A DNA stretch of 64,000 bases. Source: Hyalella azteca (lineage: Eukaryota > Arthropoda > Malacostraca > Amphipoda > Hyalellidae). The notes beneath the pieces were generated by a model. The model worked only from the letters and a program-made list of their open reading frames with translations, did no database searches and had not been told where the DNA came from. Made by a program: the position numbers and the translations under genes. Within the stretch, counting starts at the first letter, position 1. Each line of letters starts with the position of its first letter. This document shows, in pieces, positions 31,744 through 41,997 of this stretch. The stretch lies in contig NW_025947153.1 of the NCBI RefSeq assembly GCF_000764305.2, positions 140,432-204,431 on the forward strand. The letters run 5' to 3'.

Positions 31744-32385
31744 TATTAGCAGCAAAAGCGGCCTGGATGTGGCGAAGGCTGAACCCCATCTCGAACAGCA
31801 GCGGCAACAGGCTCGACTGAACTGTCAATGAACCACCACCTCCACTAGCTGCCTGCCCTCCACTAGTGCCGTGACTTCCTCCACAAGTGCCCTGGCCTCC
31901 ACTAGTGCCATGACTTCCTCCACAAGTGGCCTGGCTTCCACTAGTGCCATGGCTTCCACAAGTGACCTGGCCTACACTAGTGCCGTGGCTTCCTCCACAA
32001 GTGCCGTGGCCTCCACTAGTGTCGTGGCTTCCTCCACAAGTGCCCTGGCCTCCACTACCAGTGGCAAGGTCTCCTCCACTAGTGAATCGGCCTTCACCAC
32101 TAGTGGTATCGCGGCCTTCTTCACATGAGGCGAGAGCTATTGTCAGCTCACCGAAGGTACACCCTGCTCCACGAGTGGTTCGACCTCTTCCAATAGTGGA
32201 ATGCCCTCTCATACTAGTGGTTAGCCCTCTGCCACTAGTAGAGTTGTGTTGAGGGGCGCTGCTGACGGTGGTGGCGAGGGAAGAGCTGACGCTGGCGTTG
32301 GCGGCGGCTGGCGCAGAGTTGGACGAAGTCAAGGGAGTAGACGATGATGCGAGGACAACAGCGCTGTCGTAGCTCGTGCGGTGGC
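31744..32385 (-). CDS. HERC1: HERC1 exon: Ser/Gly-rich region and first half of UBA
   Basis: 213 codons. Starts HRTSYDSAVVLASSSTPLTS, passes through a Ser/Thr/Ala-rich region, then a coding minisatellite of GGSHGTSGGQGTC-type units (about 31860-32085), and ends SLLPLLFEMGFSLRHIQAAF. EMGFSLRHI is the UBA start, matching human LLEMGFSLRQIAKAM. Donor GTGAGA, acceptor AG at 32386-32387; G|GC in, A|CA out. Confidence 0.92.
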
Positions 32386-32827
32386 CTGCATATAATATGA
32401 TATTAGTCCTAATATTTTATTTTATTTAATTATAATTTATTAGAAGACTAAAGTAAATTTAAAGTAAATTTAACTGCCTTCATGGATAAATAAGCTTGTG
32501 CGGTGACCTGCATGAAATAATTAAATATCAGCCCTGATATTTTAATTTATCTAATTATAATGTATTAGAACAATGAAATAAATTTAACGGCCTATGTGGA
32601 TACATATAAGTTAGATATTAACAATAATAATATTAATATTTTTTAGGAATCATTTGGCAATTTCACATGTTCAGCATCACATCAAGAGGCAGATAAGTTG
32701 TAAGAAAAAGTAGTGAATAATGATGGATTTGAAATTGCAATTAAAAATGGCCATCCATGAAAATCTCGAAATTCGTGAGCGGGTGAATGTCATACAATAA
32801 CATCCCATCAACTGACTCCAGGCTATA

Positions 32828-32828
32828 N
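32828..32828. other. Single-N assembly join
   Basis: Left side is the end of the segment also present at 24574-25035; right side is the array/exon at 32830 on. Confidence 0.95.
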
Positions 32829-32870
32829 AGCAGGCGACACTCAGGAGGAAGATGGGTCCATATGACTCAC

Positions 32871-33092
32871 CTGTGTCGCGGTAAGCACCGGCAGACGACA
32901 CAGCATCACTCAAAAGGAAGGAATAATCGTCGTGTTCAGGATCAATTATGCCGGCAGCCTGGGCAGCACCGAGGCGTCTCAGGAAGCGGCGGTACGTCAG
33001 GTTGCGCAGCGTGTCCAGGGGCGCCTCGCTGGCCGAGAGCAGCAGAGATGAAGAAGCTGGTGACATCCCCGGGGCCATGGAAGATGAGGTCC
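32871..33092 (-). CDS. HERC1: HERC1 exon: NLTYRRFLRRLGAAQAAGII
   Basis: Encodes TSSSMAPGMSPASSSLLLSA, APLDTLRNLTYRRFLRRLGA and EHDDYSFLLSDAVSSAGAYR, ending DTG with donor GTGAGT. Acceptor AG at 33093-33094. Phases fit the exons at 33725 (upstream) and 32385 (downstream). Its 3' end is the source of the 25620-26075 array. Confidence 0.92.
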
Positions 33093-33109
33093 CTGATGAT
33101 ATTTCGTCT

Positions 33110-33520
33110 ATGAGAGATATATAGCATAAAGATCCCGACCATTAATTTAGTCTGTTAAATATAATATATGATATTTGCTCTATGAGCAATTTAGAAGATG
33201 AGGTCCCTGATAATATTTGGTCTATGAGCGATAGATATCATCAATTCGTGGACACTAATTTGGATTTTGGTCTGTTATGTACATGATATTTGGTCTATGA
33301 GCGATAGATAGCATCAATTCGTGGACACTAATTTGGTCTGTTGAATGTAGTATATGATATTTGGTCTATGTGCGATATCCTTAGTGGTATCATTAGTATT
33401 TGTTTCAGACGTAGCAGTCCCAGGCCACAATGGACCAATGTCCATCCATATATCCTGGACACTCATTTGGTCAGTTAAATGTATTATATGATATTATATA
33501 TCTAGTCGAATCTATTTAAT
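33110..33520. repeat. ~80-bp tandem repeat (4-5 copies)
   Basis: Units of gatatttggtctatgagcga, tagatagcatcaattcgtgg, acactaatttggtctgtt. The last exon bases (gaagatgaggtccctga) are also repeated at 33194-33212. Confidence 0.88.
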
Positions 33521-33724
33521 TAGTAGCATCATAGCAGAGAAGGTTACTAGACTCTCAGAAGAAGGTGTCTCGCAAAAAAAAAACTTCAAAAATTCGCATC
33601 AAAATATTCTAATAGGAAATTAACTGTAAAAATTATGTATCCTCACAAGTGGAGCAGAAGATTGGTTTAAGTATTTAGGCAAATCAATCATAAATCGCTA
33701 TTGATGTATATTAAGCATATTCAC

Positions 33725-33860
33725 CCTCAGAGGCGGAGTGAAGCAGCGGGTGGGTGGGGCGGTGGGCAGGAGGCCTGGGAGAGGAGCTGTGCGATCTGCT
33801 GCGAGGGTCCTCCCCAGCAGCGTCGAGCAGCAGAGACTTTGGTCTCTCGCAGCTCTCCTT
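33725..33860 (-). CDS. HERC1: HERC1 exon: Ser/Pro/Arg-rich linker
   Basis: Encodes KESCERPKSLLLDAAGEDPR and HSSSPRPPAHRPTHPLLHSA. Low complexity, no fold expected. Donor GTGAAT; acceptor AG at 33861-33862; phase 0 in, G|GG out. Confidence 0.85.
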
Positions 33861-34245
33861 CTGCACACAACGAGTGAAATTTTTGATTGCAAATTCAATG
33901 TTCAATTTAATAAAAAAACATCGGAAAGAAAAAAACATTAACTGCTTTCAGTTTGAGAGAAGTAGCTTCAGTTTTCGAGGTCATCAAGTCTGGTATATTA
34001 ATTTCAACATGTACGTATTGCCACCGAGAATTATGTATATTCTATTTCGTTATATTTGTAAATTACTCTTTATATATCGAAATGTATATACATTATATAT
34101 ATTATATTGCCACGGTGTGCACATTACACATTATAACATATATTGCCATATACGTAAATCAATTATTATATAAGGAATGGTATATACAGTATAAATATAT
34201 TAAATGTCACGTTGCATTATATATATTCTATTGCATTATTTTGCA
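33861..34245 (-). other. Intron, AT-rich
   Basis: Stutters of atatattgccat/gtatatacattatat; no clear array. Confidence 0.5.
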
Positions 34246-34405
34246 CTGTTAGAAAAATTACCGTTAACGGTATTACCGGCGTTTCAGTGACCGGTCGGAA
34301 CGTGAAAAGAAACATCGCGTCGCCGTTTTTATTCTAATTTTACACTAGAAAACCGTAAAACATCTGATAATAACGGAGAAACCGTTTATTTTCACGGGGC
34401 GACCG
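34246..34405. mobile_element. Foldback MITE family R3, truncated copy at an exon edge
   Basis: Begins gcactgttagaaaaattacc and keeps the internal cgtgaaaagaaacatcgcgt and gtttattttcacggggcgac, then stops where coding sequence begins. The right terminal repeat present in the copies at 47063 and 52810 is missing. Its broken end supplies the likely donor of the exon at 34404-34566. Confidence 0.85.
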
Positions 34406-34566
34406 AAGCAGCACCAGGTGCTGGTGTCACGAGGCCCTCAGCAGACGCTAGGACCAGCACGCTGTGCTGTGCCTCACTGATGCTGCACGACTCTTCTGCT
34501 GCTGCCTGTACGCTGGTGCTGTGCAGTAGGCTGTGGCAACGCTGTACCCACAGCATCTCAACCGGT
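34404..34566 (-). CDS. HERC1: HERC1 exon: PVEMLWVQRCHSL...
   Basis: Encodes PVEMLWVQRCHSLLHSTSVQ and SISEAQHSVLVLASAEGLVT. Acceptor ...GTAG at 34567-34568 joins AA|A to the exon at 35211. The only phase-correct donor found is GTCGCC at the edge of the MITE; it is weak, and GTGAAA 10 bases further on would break the frame. Border moderately certain. Confidence 0.78.
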
Positions 34567-34800
34567 CTACGGGATAAATAAGCCTGTGAATAATTGAATA
34601 AAAATAGCACCTCAAGCGGTCTACCAAAGAAATTAGCTAGTGTAAAGCACATAGGCTGTGGCAACGCTGTACCCACAGCATGTCAACCGGTCTACGGAAA
34701 AAAATAGCTAGGGTAAAGCATAAATAATTGAATAAAAACAGCACGTCAACGGGTCTACCAAAGAAATAAGGTAGTGTACAGCACGAATAATTGAATAAAC
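34480..34800. repeat. Tandem copies of exon start plus acceptor
   Basis: ggctgtggcaacgctgtacc plus the acceptor region (caaccggtctacgg) recurs at about 34650-34695; shorter acceptor-only copies lie at 34611 and 34745. The copies are separated by ataattgaataaaaa spacers. Confidence 0.88.
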
Positions 34801-35110
34801 AAAATCTACAGTTCATCATGACGATCGAAGTTTATTCGCGTCATGTATATTTAGTCAGTTGTTAAATATTCGAGATTTTGAGTTGACTGTCGAACATACT
34901 CTGAGAAAAGAAGAATGATTCGAAGTTTAGCATTTGTAAAGTAGATTAAAATTGATAATTCAATCGTAATTATAGCCCAAGTATTGATAATTTGACGTTA
35001 CATATTTCAGTTGCTCTCGCAAAGGAGTTAAGCTCTTAACCTGACATGTGCACTAATCAGTCATTCATCATTCAGGACCAAGAATCATTCATCATTGAAG
35101 AGCCTTCATC
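34801..35110 (-). other. Intron, nothing recognised
   Basis: AT-rich, no array. Confidence 0.5.
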
Positions 35111-35207
35111 ATACAGGAGCTTCCATCACACAGGAGCCTCCATCACACAGGAGCCTCCATCACACAGGAGCCTCCATCACACAGGAGCCTCCATCACACA
35201 GGAGCCG
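35110..35207. repeat. 18-bp array (aggagcctccatcacac) abutting a donor
   Basis: Five to six units ending exactly where the exon donor lies (35209-35210). The unit shares aggagcc with the exon border, so it is probably junction-derived. Confidence 0.9.
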
Positions 35208-35210
35208 CAC

Positions 35211-35338
35211 TTCTCGTAAGGGCTAGCGACGGTGGCGGCGAAGGCGAGGTCCTTCACGAGCTCCCTGACGGCGGCTCTGACGCTCTCACCGACGATTGCC
35301 TGGCCCTCCGAGTCGTCTTTCTTCTCATTACAATCATC
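35211..35338 (-). CDS. HERC1: HERC1 exon: ESVRAAVRELVKDLAFAATVASPYEK
   Basis: Encodes DDCNEKKDDSEGQAIVGESV and RAAVRELVKDLAFAATVASP, equivalent to human VEMRAALQFLMRHMVKRAVMRSPIKR. Donor GTGCGG (weak, phase 2), acceptor AG at 35339-35340 in phase 0. Confidence 0.9.
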
Positions 35339-35500
35339 CTGGAATAAAAGATTACAATCATCCTGAATAAATAATTACTGCCTCATTAACAGAGAAATTA
35401 CTGCCTCATTACAATCATCCTGGAATAAATAATTACTGCCTCATTAACAGAGCAATTACTGCCTCATTACAATCATCCTGTAATAAATAATTACTGCCTC
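35325..35500. repeat. Tandem copies of exon start plus acceptor (attacaatcatcctggaata)
   Basis: Five units of cattacaatcatcctggaat with aaataattactgcct spacer. The innermost is the exon's own first bases and acceptor. The same family appears, displaced, at 22403-22490. Confidence 0.88.
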
Positions 35501-35689
35501 ATACTATCATCTGCAGCATATCTTTTTGATTAACAAAGCAATTATCAAATCTGTTGACCAGACAAATAAATTAGAAAATTCAGCGACAAAGTTAATGTAA
35601 CCAATAATTTCTAATGTACAACGTTCAGATAAAAATCTTAAAGAGAAACAAAGGAGATAGGCACGCGAGGCCTTTATTTAAAACTGCAT

Positions 35690-35960
35690 CGAACGTTATT
35701 AAAAACAGAACTGGAATTATTAAATTATTATTGAAAACGGAATTGACAGTTATTAAAAACGGCATTGACCGTTATTAAAAACGGGATTGACTGTTACTAA
35801 AAACGGGATTTACCGTTATTGATAACGGCATTTGCTGTTATCGATAATGACATTACCTGTTATTATTAACGGCATTAGCTGTTATTATTAACGGCATTCG
35901 CTGTTATTATTAACGGCATTCGCTGTTATTATTAACTGCATTTGCTGTTATAATATACGT
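35690..35960. repeat. ~21-bp tandem array (attaacggcattcgctgttat)
   Basis: About 12 diverged units running up to the donor at 36005-36006. Confidence 0.9.
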
Positions 35961-36006
35961 TATAAACCACGCAATAAACGTTTTTTATAGCCACGTTATA
36001 TAGCAC

Positions 36007-36171
36007 CTTAGCGCTAGAGTCTGCCGAGCCCTGTCGGACACGAGGCACGAGGATGGTCTCTGCGAAGTCCGGCGCGTGCAGCAAGCAAGAGACGCTGCGT
36101 AGGGCCGCCCCCTGCACCAGCGCCAGCTGCACGCACGTCTGCTCTCTGGCGTACACTGAGCCGTCTTCCTT
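36007..36171 (-). CDS. HERC1: HERC1 exon: AREQTCVQLALVQGAALRSVSCLL
   Basis: 165 nt, 55 codons: KEDGSVYAREQTCVQLALVQ, GAALRSVSCLLHAPDFAETI, LVPRVRQGSADSSAK. Equivalent to human SEIRAVQLSYLYLGAMKSLSALLGCSKYAELLLIPKV. Phase 0 both ends; donor GTGCTA, acceptor AG at 36172-36173. Confidence 0.93.
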
Positions 36172-36470
36172 CTGTACAATTATGACATATTTTATTATGA
36201 CAAATTACGATGATGGTCATTTTATATTAAATATTATAATGAAAAATCATGATTATGGTATATTTTATGATGACAAATTATGATGATGATGGTCATTTTA
36301 TGATGAAAAATTATAATGATGGTCATTTTAGGATGAAGATTATGATGAAAAATAATGATGATGATAATTTGACGTTGAAAAATTATGATGATGGTCATTT
36401 TATGATGAAGATTATGATGAAAAATTATGATGATGGTAATTTTACTTAGAAAAGTATAATGGTAGCACGT
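36172..36470. repeat. Diverged (gatgatggtcattttatgat)n repeat
   Basis: Starts at the exon acceptor; about eight units of atgatggtcattttatgatg / aaaattatgatgat. Confidence 0.9.
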
Positions 36471-36534
36471 TTTAAGGTATTTGTTCGTAACAAACAATCA
36501 GTTACACACGAGTTATTTCATACAAAAATCTCAC

Positions 36535-36778
36535 ATTAGTGCGGGCGTCTCGCACGCGCTTGGGCGTGCAGGCGATGGATGCTTCATGGACGCTCTTGGC
36601 AGCACAGTTGTCAACCCGCGACGCCTGCCGTGGACCTGGGGAGGCGGTGGCGCTGGTGGGGGCGTCCGTGTGATGTGCAGCATAGGTGCCGGTTGATGCC
36701 ACAGGCACTTGAGCATTCACCTCGTCCATGATGCTCGACACGAGGCGTTCCGAAAGCTGGTTCATCGCAGGTGTCGGT
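36535..36778 (-). CDS. HERC1: HERC1 exon: PTPAMNQLSERLVSSIMDEV
   Basis: Encodes PTPAMNQLSERLVSSIMDEV and a Thr/Ser/Ala linker ending CTPKRVRDARTN. Donor GTGAGA, acceptor AG at 36779-36780. GA|A in, phase 0 out. I place it by phase and position; similarity to human is weak. Confidence 0.85.
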
Positions 36779-37278
36779 CTGGGTAAAAGGATTATGATGG
36801 TCGAGATGAAACTAACTCGGGTAATACACAATCAGATTTTTATGTTAAAAAAGATACATGGGTTTCAATTTTAGAATTAGATAGCATTACCGATACTCTA
36901 GTACGGTCAACTCATAGCTAGCCTTTTAACGTAATTTTTACAATATCCCTACAACTTTCGTCTAATATCTTAAATTCTTTGCAAGCTCAACCTAACTTGA
37001 TACGTACATGAATATTCCTGCATCTGATAGGATTTCAGGCGTTTTGAAGGTAAACAAAAAGCAAATTAAAACAATTAACATTGCAATTTATGGAAATCGT
37101 TTCCAGGTATATAGGTATCGATCGAGGAAGACCGGATGCGAGACGTTCACCGCGGTTCGACTGAACCAAAAGTTCAGAAAATCAACGAATTGGCCTCTTA
37201 ACAAAAAGAACAGAAAAGCAAAGCCATCTTATTTTCCTCTCAAGTAAAAAAAAAACAGCCAAAAATTTTTAGTCTCAC
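36779..37278 (-). other. Intron, nothing recognised
   Basis: A plus-strand ORF of 79 codons at 37008-37247 is basic but has no recognisable motif; probably chance. Confidence 0.5.
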
Positions 37279-37679
37279 TCGTTAGGCTTGTCTGAATTTT
37301 GGGTCCGTTTCCAAACGCTGCTCTCCGGGACAGCCGCCCGGCCGCTGGAACCCCGTAGGTCCAGAGGGATAGGCCTCGGTAAACTACCCAGGGCTTGCGG
37401 TATAGGCCTGGTTAAATTCCTCAGGTCTTGGATAGGCTCAAGTCGTCGTTTCTTTAAATTGTCAGTCACGAGCACCGCAGGAGGACGTTTCTTTAGCGGT
37501 TCAGTGAGGGCAAGAGGGGGAAGGTTCGAGAGCGTGGCGAGCCCCGAGTGCGGCTCATAAAAGTGAGGGCATGAAGGCTGCTGTACAGGAGATGCTGCGG
37601 AGCTGCTGCTGCTGCTGCAGCTGTTGCTCCTGCTACAAGTTTCGTCTTTGAGGCGTGTCGGCCGGACTGGGAATGGGAT
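37279..37679 (-). CDS. HERC1: HERC1 exon: Ser-rich linker with basic KKRPP/KKRR motifs
   Basis: Encodes IPFPVRPTRLKDETCSRSNS, a serine run, LALTEPLKKRPPAVLVTDNL and KKRRLEPIQDLRNL. The two KKR motifs could act as a nuclear localisation signal. Although an in-frame stop follows, the donor GTGAGA falls just before it and gives GA|A with the next exon. The IPFPVRPTRL start resembles human PLPFDVARFRGL. Confidence 0.85.
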
Positions 37680-38500
37680 CTGGGAAAAATAAATATCTAA
37701 CATTATTTTCAATGAGTCCAACAGTTTATATAAACGCGAGGTTGTAGTAAACATCCCCTGACAAAAAACAACATTTTTATAATTCAAATTTTAAGCACCA
37801 TTTCAATAATGAATGAGCCAAGTTCCATCACGTGGCCACAAATTTGTATAATTCTTTCTATAGGTCAAAATACTGATCGCAGCTGATCGTGATTTCATCC
37901 GTTCATTCTCCTGTCGTTGTTTATATCAATTTTCTTTCCTGCCATACATCAGAGCAAACATTCCCTTAAAATGAATATTTTTTCCCTATCTTTAATGATT
38001 GTTACGGGCAGTCGTCACTATATTAAAGATAACAATAGTCAATCGCAATAGAGCAAACGAATATAAATAACAAATACCCAAAAAATAACCCCAAATTACA
38101 CCAGGGAAACTTTTAGATATCGTCGCACTTATCGCACCACTGAACCTGCAAGTTGTTGCGAAAAAGTTGTAATTTTTAGTTATAACCACACATCTGAACC
38201 TGAATGAGTTTAAAAAAAAATTAAATTTTTAGCCCTCGACACACTTATGAATGCCTTTTGGAACTCAATTTGATTTGCCTTACTAAAAACATTTGTGATT
38301 ACTTGGTACAATGCAATACAAAATCATCATTATACAAAGCAAATTATATCCAAATCATACATTATACAAATTATTATTATTCTTTTAAACTCGTCATTTC
38401 AATTAGAAATTAAAAGGCACCACAACCTTCTTATTTGAAAGAGCTCTAAAGATTAACGTCTTTCCTATATGGGTTCAGCGATACTAAGAAATTTTTAAGA
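37680..38500 (-). other. Intron; expected HERC1 segment not found
   Basis: AT-rich. Part of 38120-38260 (gcgaaaaagttgtaattttt, cacatctgaacctgaa) is repeated and homologous to 50900-51110. I cannot find an exon for the VQWDEAE-type motif that follows WPALAVIGG in vertebrate HERC1. Confidence 0.6.
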
Positions 38501-38504
38501 TTCT

Positions 38505-38726
38505 TAGGGATATTAAAGGGTATTACAAATAGAAAAGATATTATTGAGGGTATTACGTATAGAAGAGCTATTATTGACGGTATTACAAATAGAAGAGATA
38601 TTATTGAGAGTAGGTACTACAAATAGAAGATATATTATTGACGGTATTACAAATAGAAGAGAAATATTTTTGACGGTAATACAAATATGATTGAGGGCAT
38701 TATAAATAGAATAGTAATACGAGTAC
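38505..38726. repeat. ~30-bp tandem repeat (attacaaatagaagagatattattgacggt)
   Basis: About seven units running up to the donor at 38725-38726. Only two units remain in the copy at 51250-51310. Confidence 0.9.
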
Positions 38727-38933
38727 CTTAATGGAAGTTTGTCCAGGTTTGAGCATGCCGAGCACCATGGCACGACGGCCGCTGGGACCGCCGACCACAC
38801 ACTGTCCTCCGACCCTCAGGCCGCCGTCCACCCCGCCTATCACGGCGAGGGCGGGCCACACGTCACGACACAGCTGGTCCAGACACGACCAGTCCTCCGA
38901 CCCCGCACGACACTTCTTACCACAGCAATATAG
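38727..38933 (-). CDS. HERC1: HERC1 exon: DVWPALAVIGGVDGGLRVGG, copy 1
   Basis: 69 codons: EDWSCLDQLCRDVWPALAVI, GGVDGGLRVGGQCVVGG, RAMVLGMLKPGQTSIK. Very close to human EVWPVLAVIGGVDAGLRVGGRC...LGVVKEGSTSAK, which follows SPRY. Donor GTACTC; acceptor AG at 38934-38935. Copy 2 at 51324-51530. Confidence 0.93.
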
Positions 38934-38939
38934 CTAATT

Positions 38940-39200
38940 ATTATAGAGATATGAATTTGCGATGACATTTGCATTTGCGATATAAAATTTGCGATAAACA
39001 GAAGAATGTATAAAATGTTTACAGAGATAAACAGACGATAAACATTCGTCATAAACAAAAGAATATATCAAATGTTTACAGAGATAAACAAACTATAAAT
39101 ATTCACGATAAACAGATGAATGTATATAATCAAATGTTTACAGAAATAAATAGACAAATATATAAACTTATTACAGTGATAACCAGTCATGATAAATTGA
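38940..39200. repeat. ~58-bp tandem repeat (acagacgataaacattcgcga / aatgtatcaaatgtttacagaga)
   Basis: About four units directly upstream of the exon acceptor. A longer version (about eight units) is at 51540-51960. Confidence 0.92.
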
Positions 39201-39290
39201 TTGAATATATTAAAGTGCTTCTCACACGAAAAGATGTAGAAATAGAGCTTCTCAATCGATGAGAGGTTGGGAAAATAGCTGTTAACTTAC

Positions 39291-41227
39291 TTTCGAGATG
39301 TTGGAAGAAGAGCTTTTGGATCGAGACTTGCGTCTCCGACGAGGCTCCGTTTGAGCAGTACGGGATTCAGAGCCGCTGCCACAGTCGCCAAAATTTTGAG
39401 TGCTGGCAAAACGGCCAGCATTTTGAGCGCACGATGAGTTTGATCTCTCGGACTCGTTGCTTTGGACGCTGCTGCAGCTGTCTTCGTCTTGTGGGCCATA
39501 GCGATGATCGGGTCCCGATGAATCGCTTTCCTCGTCCGACTTTTCAGAAGACGCTCGGTCACTCAGACTCGTCTGACGTGAAGGAGTAGAAATGCGAGGA
39601 ACGTCTTGAGGAGATTGGTTTTCTTTGATGAGGTTCTCCACACTATTAGATTCATCCGTCTCGTCTTTGATTGCATCTTGGGTAATGAATGGGTCTGTTT
39701 GAGCAACATTTGCTGGGAATATTTTCTCGGTAGCACGTAGTCGTTCGATTATGCTTTCATTAACGTGCTTGGTCCAGTTAGAATTATTATGCAGCTCACG
39801 CAATAAAGTTACGTGAGCTTCGCACATGACGGCAGCTTGAGGAGCACAATACGGTTCTCCAACATCAAGATCTTTAGGTGAACCGCGCATTTGCATGTCG
39901 ACCATTTTCACTTTCTCGCCAGGGTTAGTGGAATAGAAAAGAACGCACGGGTACAGTTCAGGAGCATCAATGTTCTCGAAAGCGACTTCTGGTTCATCGC
40001 CATTTTTGCCGAAGCTCAGCGTACGAGCTTCCATGTCCAGGACGACAGTGATATAGTCGCCTTGCGTGAAGCCTGGCAAAGTGCGACTCAGTTCTCCATT
40101 GTGGTACAAGTTACCGGAATACGCACGATAAAGCCACATGTCTGAAGTGGTACGATGACTGTAGTCACGTACTGGGAATTTCGACACGCCAATGCAAGTT
40201 CCTTCGTAGCCACGACTTTCTTTGACGATTAGAAATTTCCACTGGAAGCAGCCCGAAGTTATTGGCGTTGATCCAAGACCGTATCCTCGGCCTCCAGGAC
40301 CGTGCACTAGCGTGTGACCTCCTTCAACGGAACAGCAAAGAAGTTTCTCAGGATCAAAACCTACTTCTTGAACCAGTAAATTATCTTCTGGCGAGTCAGG
40401 TCTCGTATCATCATAAATAAGATTGGGGCTGGACAGAATTTTCTTGTGCTTATTAAGTTTCTCCATAAGTTTGGTTGCTTGCAGGTGCGCTTGAGCGGGA
40501 GCTATAACCCACATGTAGAGTCCTAGTTGAGTGAAGAGTTTTCTGACGATCTGATCTTTAAAAACTGGGTCAAGTTTAGCACTGGGAAGAATGACACTCA
40601 AAAGAGTGAAGGCAAGCAAGCGGGTGCGTAGACTGGATATATTAGGAAGATGAGTGTCAGCGCTTGCACCTGTTATCTTGAGCAACAAATGCACCCATTT
40701 CTCCTGACCGATTTCATCGCACAATTTCTTGTTGGGGAAAAGCCTTCTGATAAATACAAGAAGATTCCCGAGGGTGACTTCGAGCAGCTTAACCTGCATT
40801 ATTTGCTCTACTTCATCATCGATGGTCACTTCGCTATCAGCGTCAAGTTTAAGACGTGGTAATTTCAGCATAAGTCGTCGCCTGCTGCTGCCATTACCCT
40901 GATTTTCATCACTTTTATCAGTTACATTCGGCACTTCTTCACTGCCGTCACTGTCTGGATGCAGTGGCATGTCACCATGAGGTGACAAGCCCTCTTCACT
41001 GTCACTGTTTCCAGCATCACCATCACTATCGCTGGTATTTTGCATCCCAATGGTAGTTTGCAGACCAGTTTCTTGGTTCAAGAGACGCCGATGTATAGCT
41101 TCGTTGAGGGCAATAATGCAGTCAGTCTGTCGCTCGACTTGTTTGTACAGTAAACTGACCACACGTGACCGTACGTCGCTGTCCAGGTTCTCGGCGTGGT
41201 GGCTGTAGAGTATATAAGCTACGATTA
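39291..41227 (-). CDS. HERC1: HERC1 exon: SPRY domain, intact copy
   Basis: One large exon of 645 codons. Residues about 1-60: helical SHHAENLDSDVRSRVVSLLY. About 65-115: acidic DSDGDAGNSDSEEG region. About 140-285: helical region (LEVTLGNLLVFIRRLFPNKK, LRTRLLAFTLLSVILP). About 300-445 (39894-40331): SPRY, with GCFQWKFLIVKESRGYEGTC, TTSDMWLYRAYSGNLYHNGE and FTQGDYITVVLDMEARTLSF, nearly identical to human HERC1. The C-terminal part is Ser-rich and ends in a basic RRRRKSRSKSSSS tail. Donor GTAAGT; acceptor AG at 41228-41229. Confidence 0.97.
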
Positions 41228-41234
41228 CTGCATG

Positions 41235-41430
41235 ATGTTTCAATAAATATATTAATTAGGATAAATAAACGTGGATTATTACATGTGGTTCCAGTAAATA
41301 TATTAATTAGGAAAAACAAACATGGATTATTACACGTGGTTTCAATAGATATATTAATTTAATTAAGACGAACAAACGGATTACATGTGGATTCAATAGA
41401 TATATTAATTAAGACACACGATTATTACAA
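41235..41430. repeat. ~50-bp tandem repeat beside acceptor
   Basis: Four units of ttcaataaatatattaatta, ggaaaaacaaacatggatta, ttacacgtggt. Confidence 0.9.
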
Positions 41431-41997
41431 GTGGTTTTTTGGTCAAGCTTTCAATTTCCAAATGCTCAAGATTATTTTCAACCCTTGCATTTCTATACCA
41501 AGAACAGAATTAGCAAATGTGCCTTTTCCGGCAAATTCGACAATTTTCGCTTTGTTAAATCGTGTTCGTCGGCAAAAATCTGTGATGCCTCAAATCTAAT
41601 GCATTTTTCAATAAATAGATAATAATAAAAAATAATAATAAATCAGAAATGATATAAAAAAAACAGAAAAACTTTCAATAATGGCCAGTTTTGGCCCTGA
41701 GACAAAAAATAATAATTATTATTGTGGCGTTATTGATAGTATTGTAATTGTGATTATTATAGTGTTCCTAATAGTATTAAAATAAATAATGATAATGGTA
41801 GAGTAATCGATAGCATTGTAATTGCGATAATTATAGTAATAAATGATGATAATCAATATTGCATTTTTCATCAGATAATATCGTTAACAAACACGTCATC
41901 CAGCTGACCAAAACCTTGCCAGACGTTAGACCCATAAACCAAGACCATTTTTTTGGTTTATGTGTTAGACCCATAAACTAAAACCTGGAGAAACTAC
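41431..41997 (-). other. Intron, AT-rich; short duplication near donor
   Basis: gttagacccataaaccaaaa occurs at 41927 and 41965, just before the donor. Otherwise ataatgataat stutters. Confidence 0.6.

Noticed and set aside
31871..32252. Plus-strand Ser/Thr- and Pro-rich ORFs
   Set aside because: Antisense shadows of the GGSHGTSGG coding minisatellite in the minus-strand HERC1 exon.
37275..37790. 37.3-kb ORF as a terminal exon of a separate gene
   Set aside because: A consensus donor just before the stop joins in phase to the next HERC1 exon.
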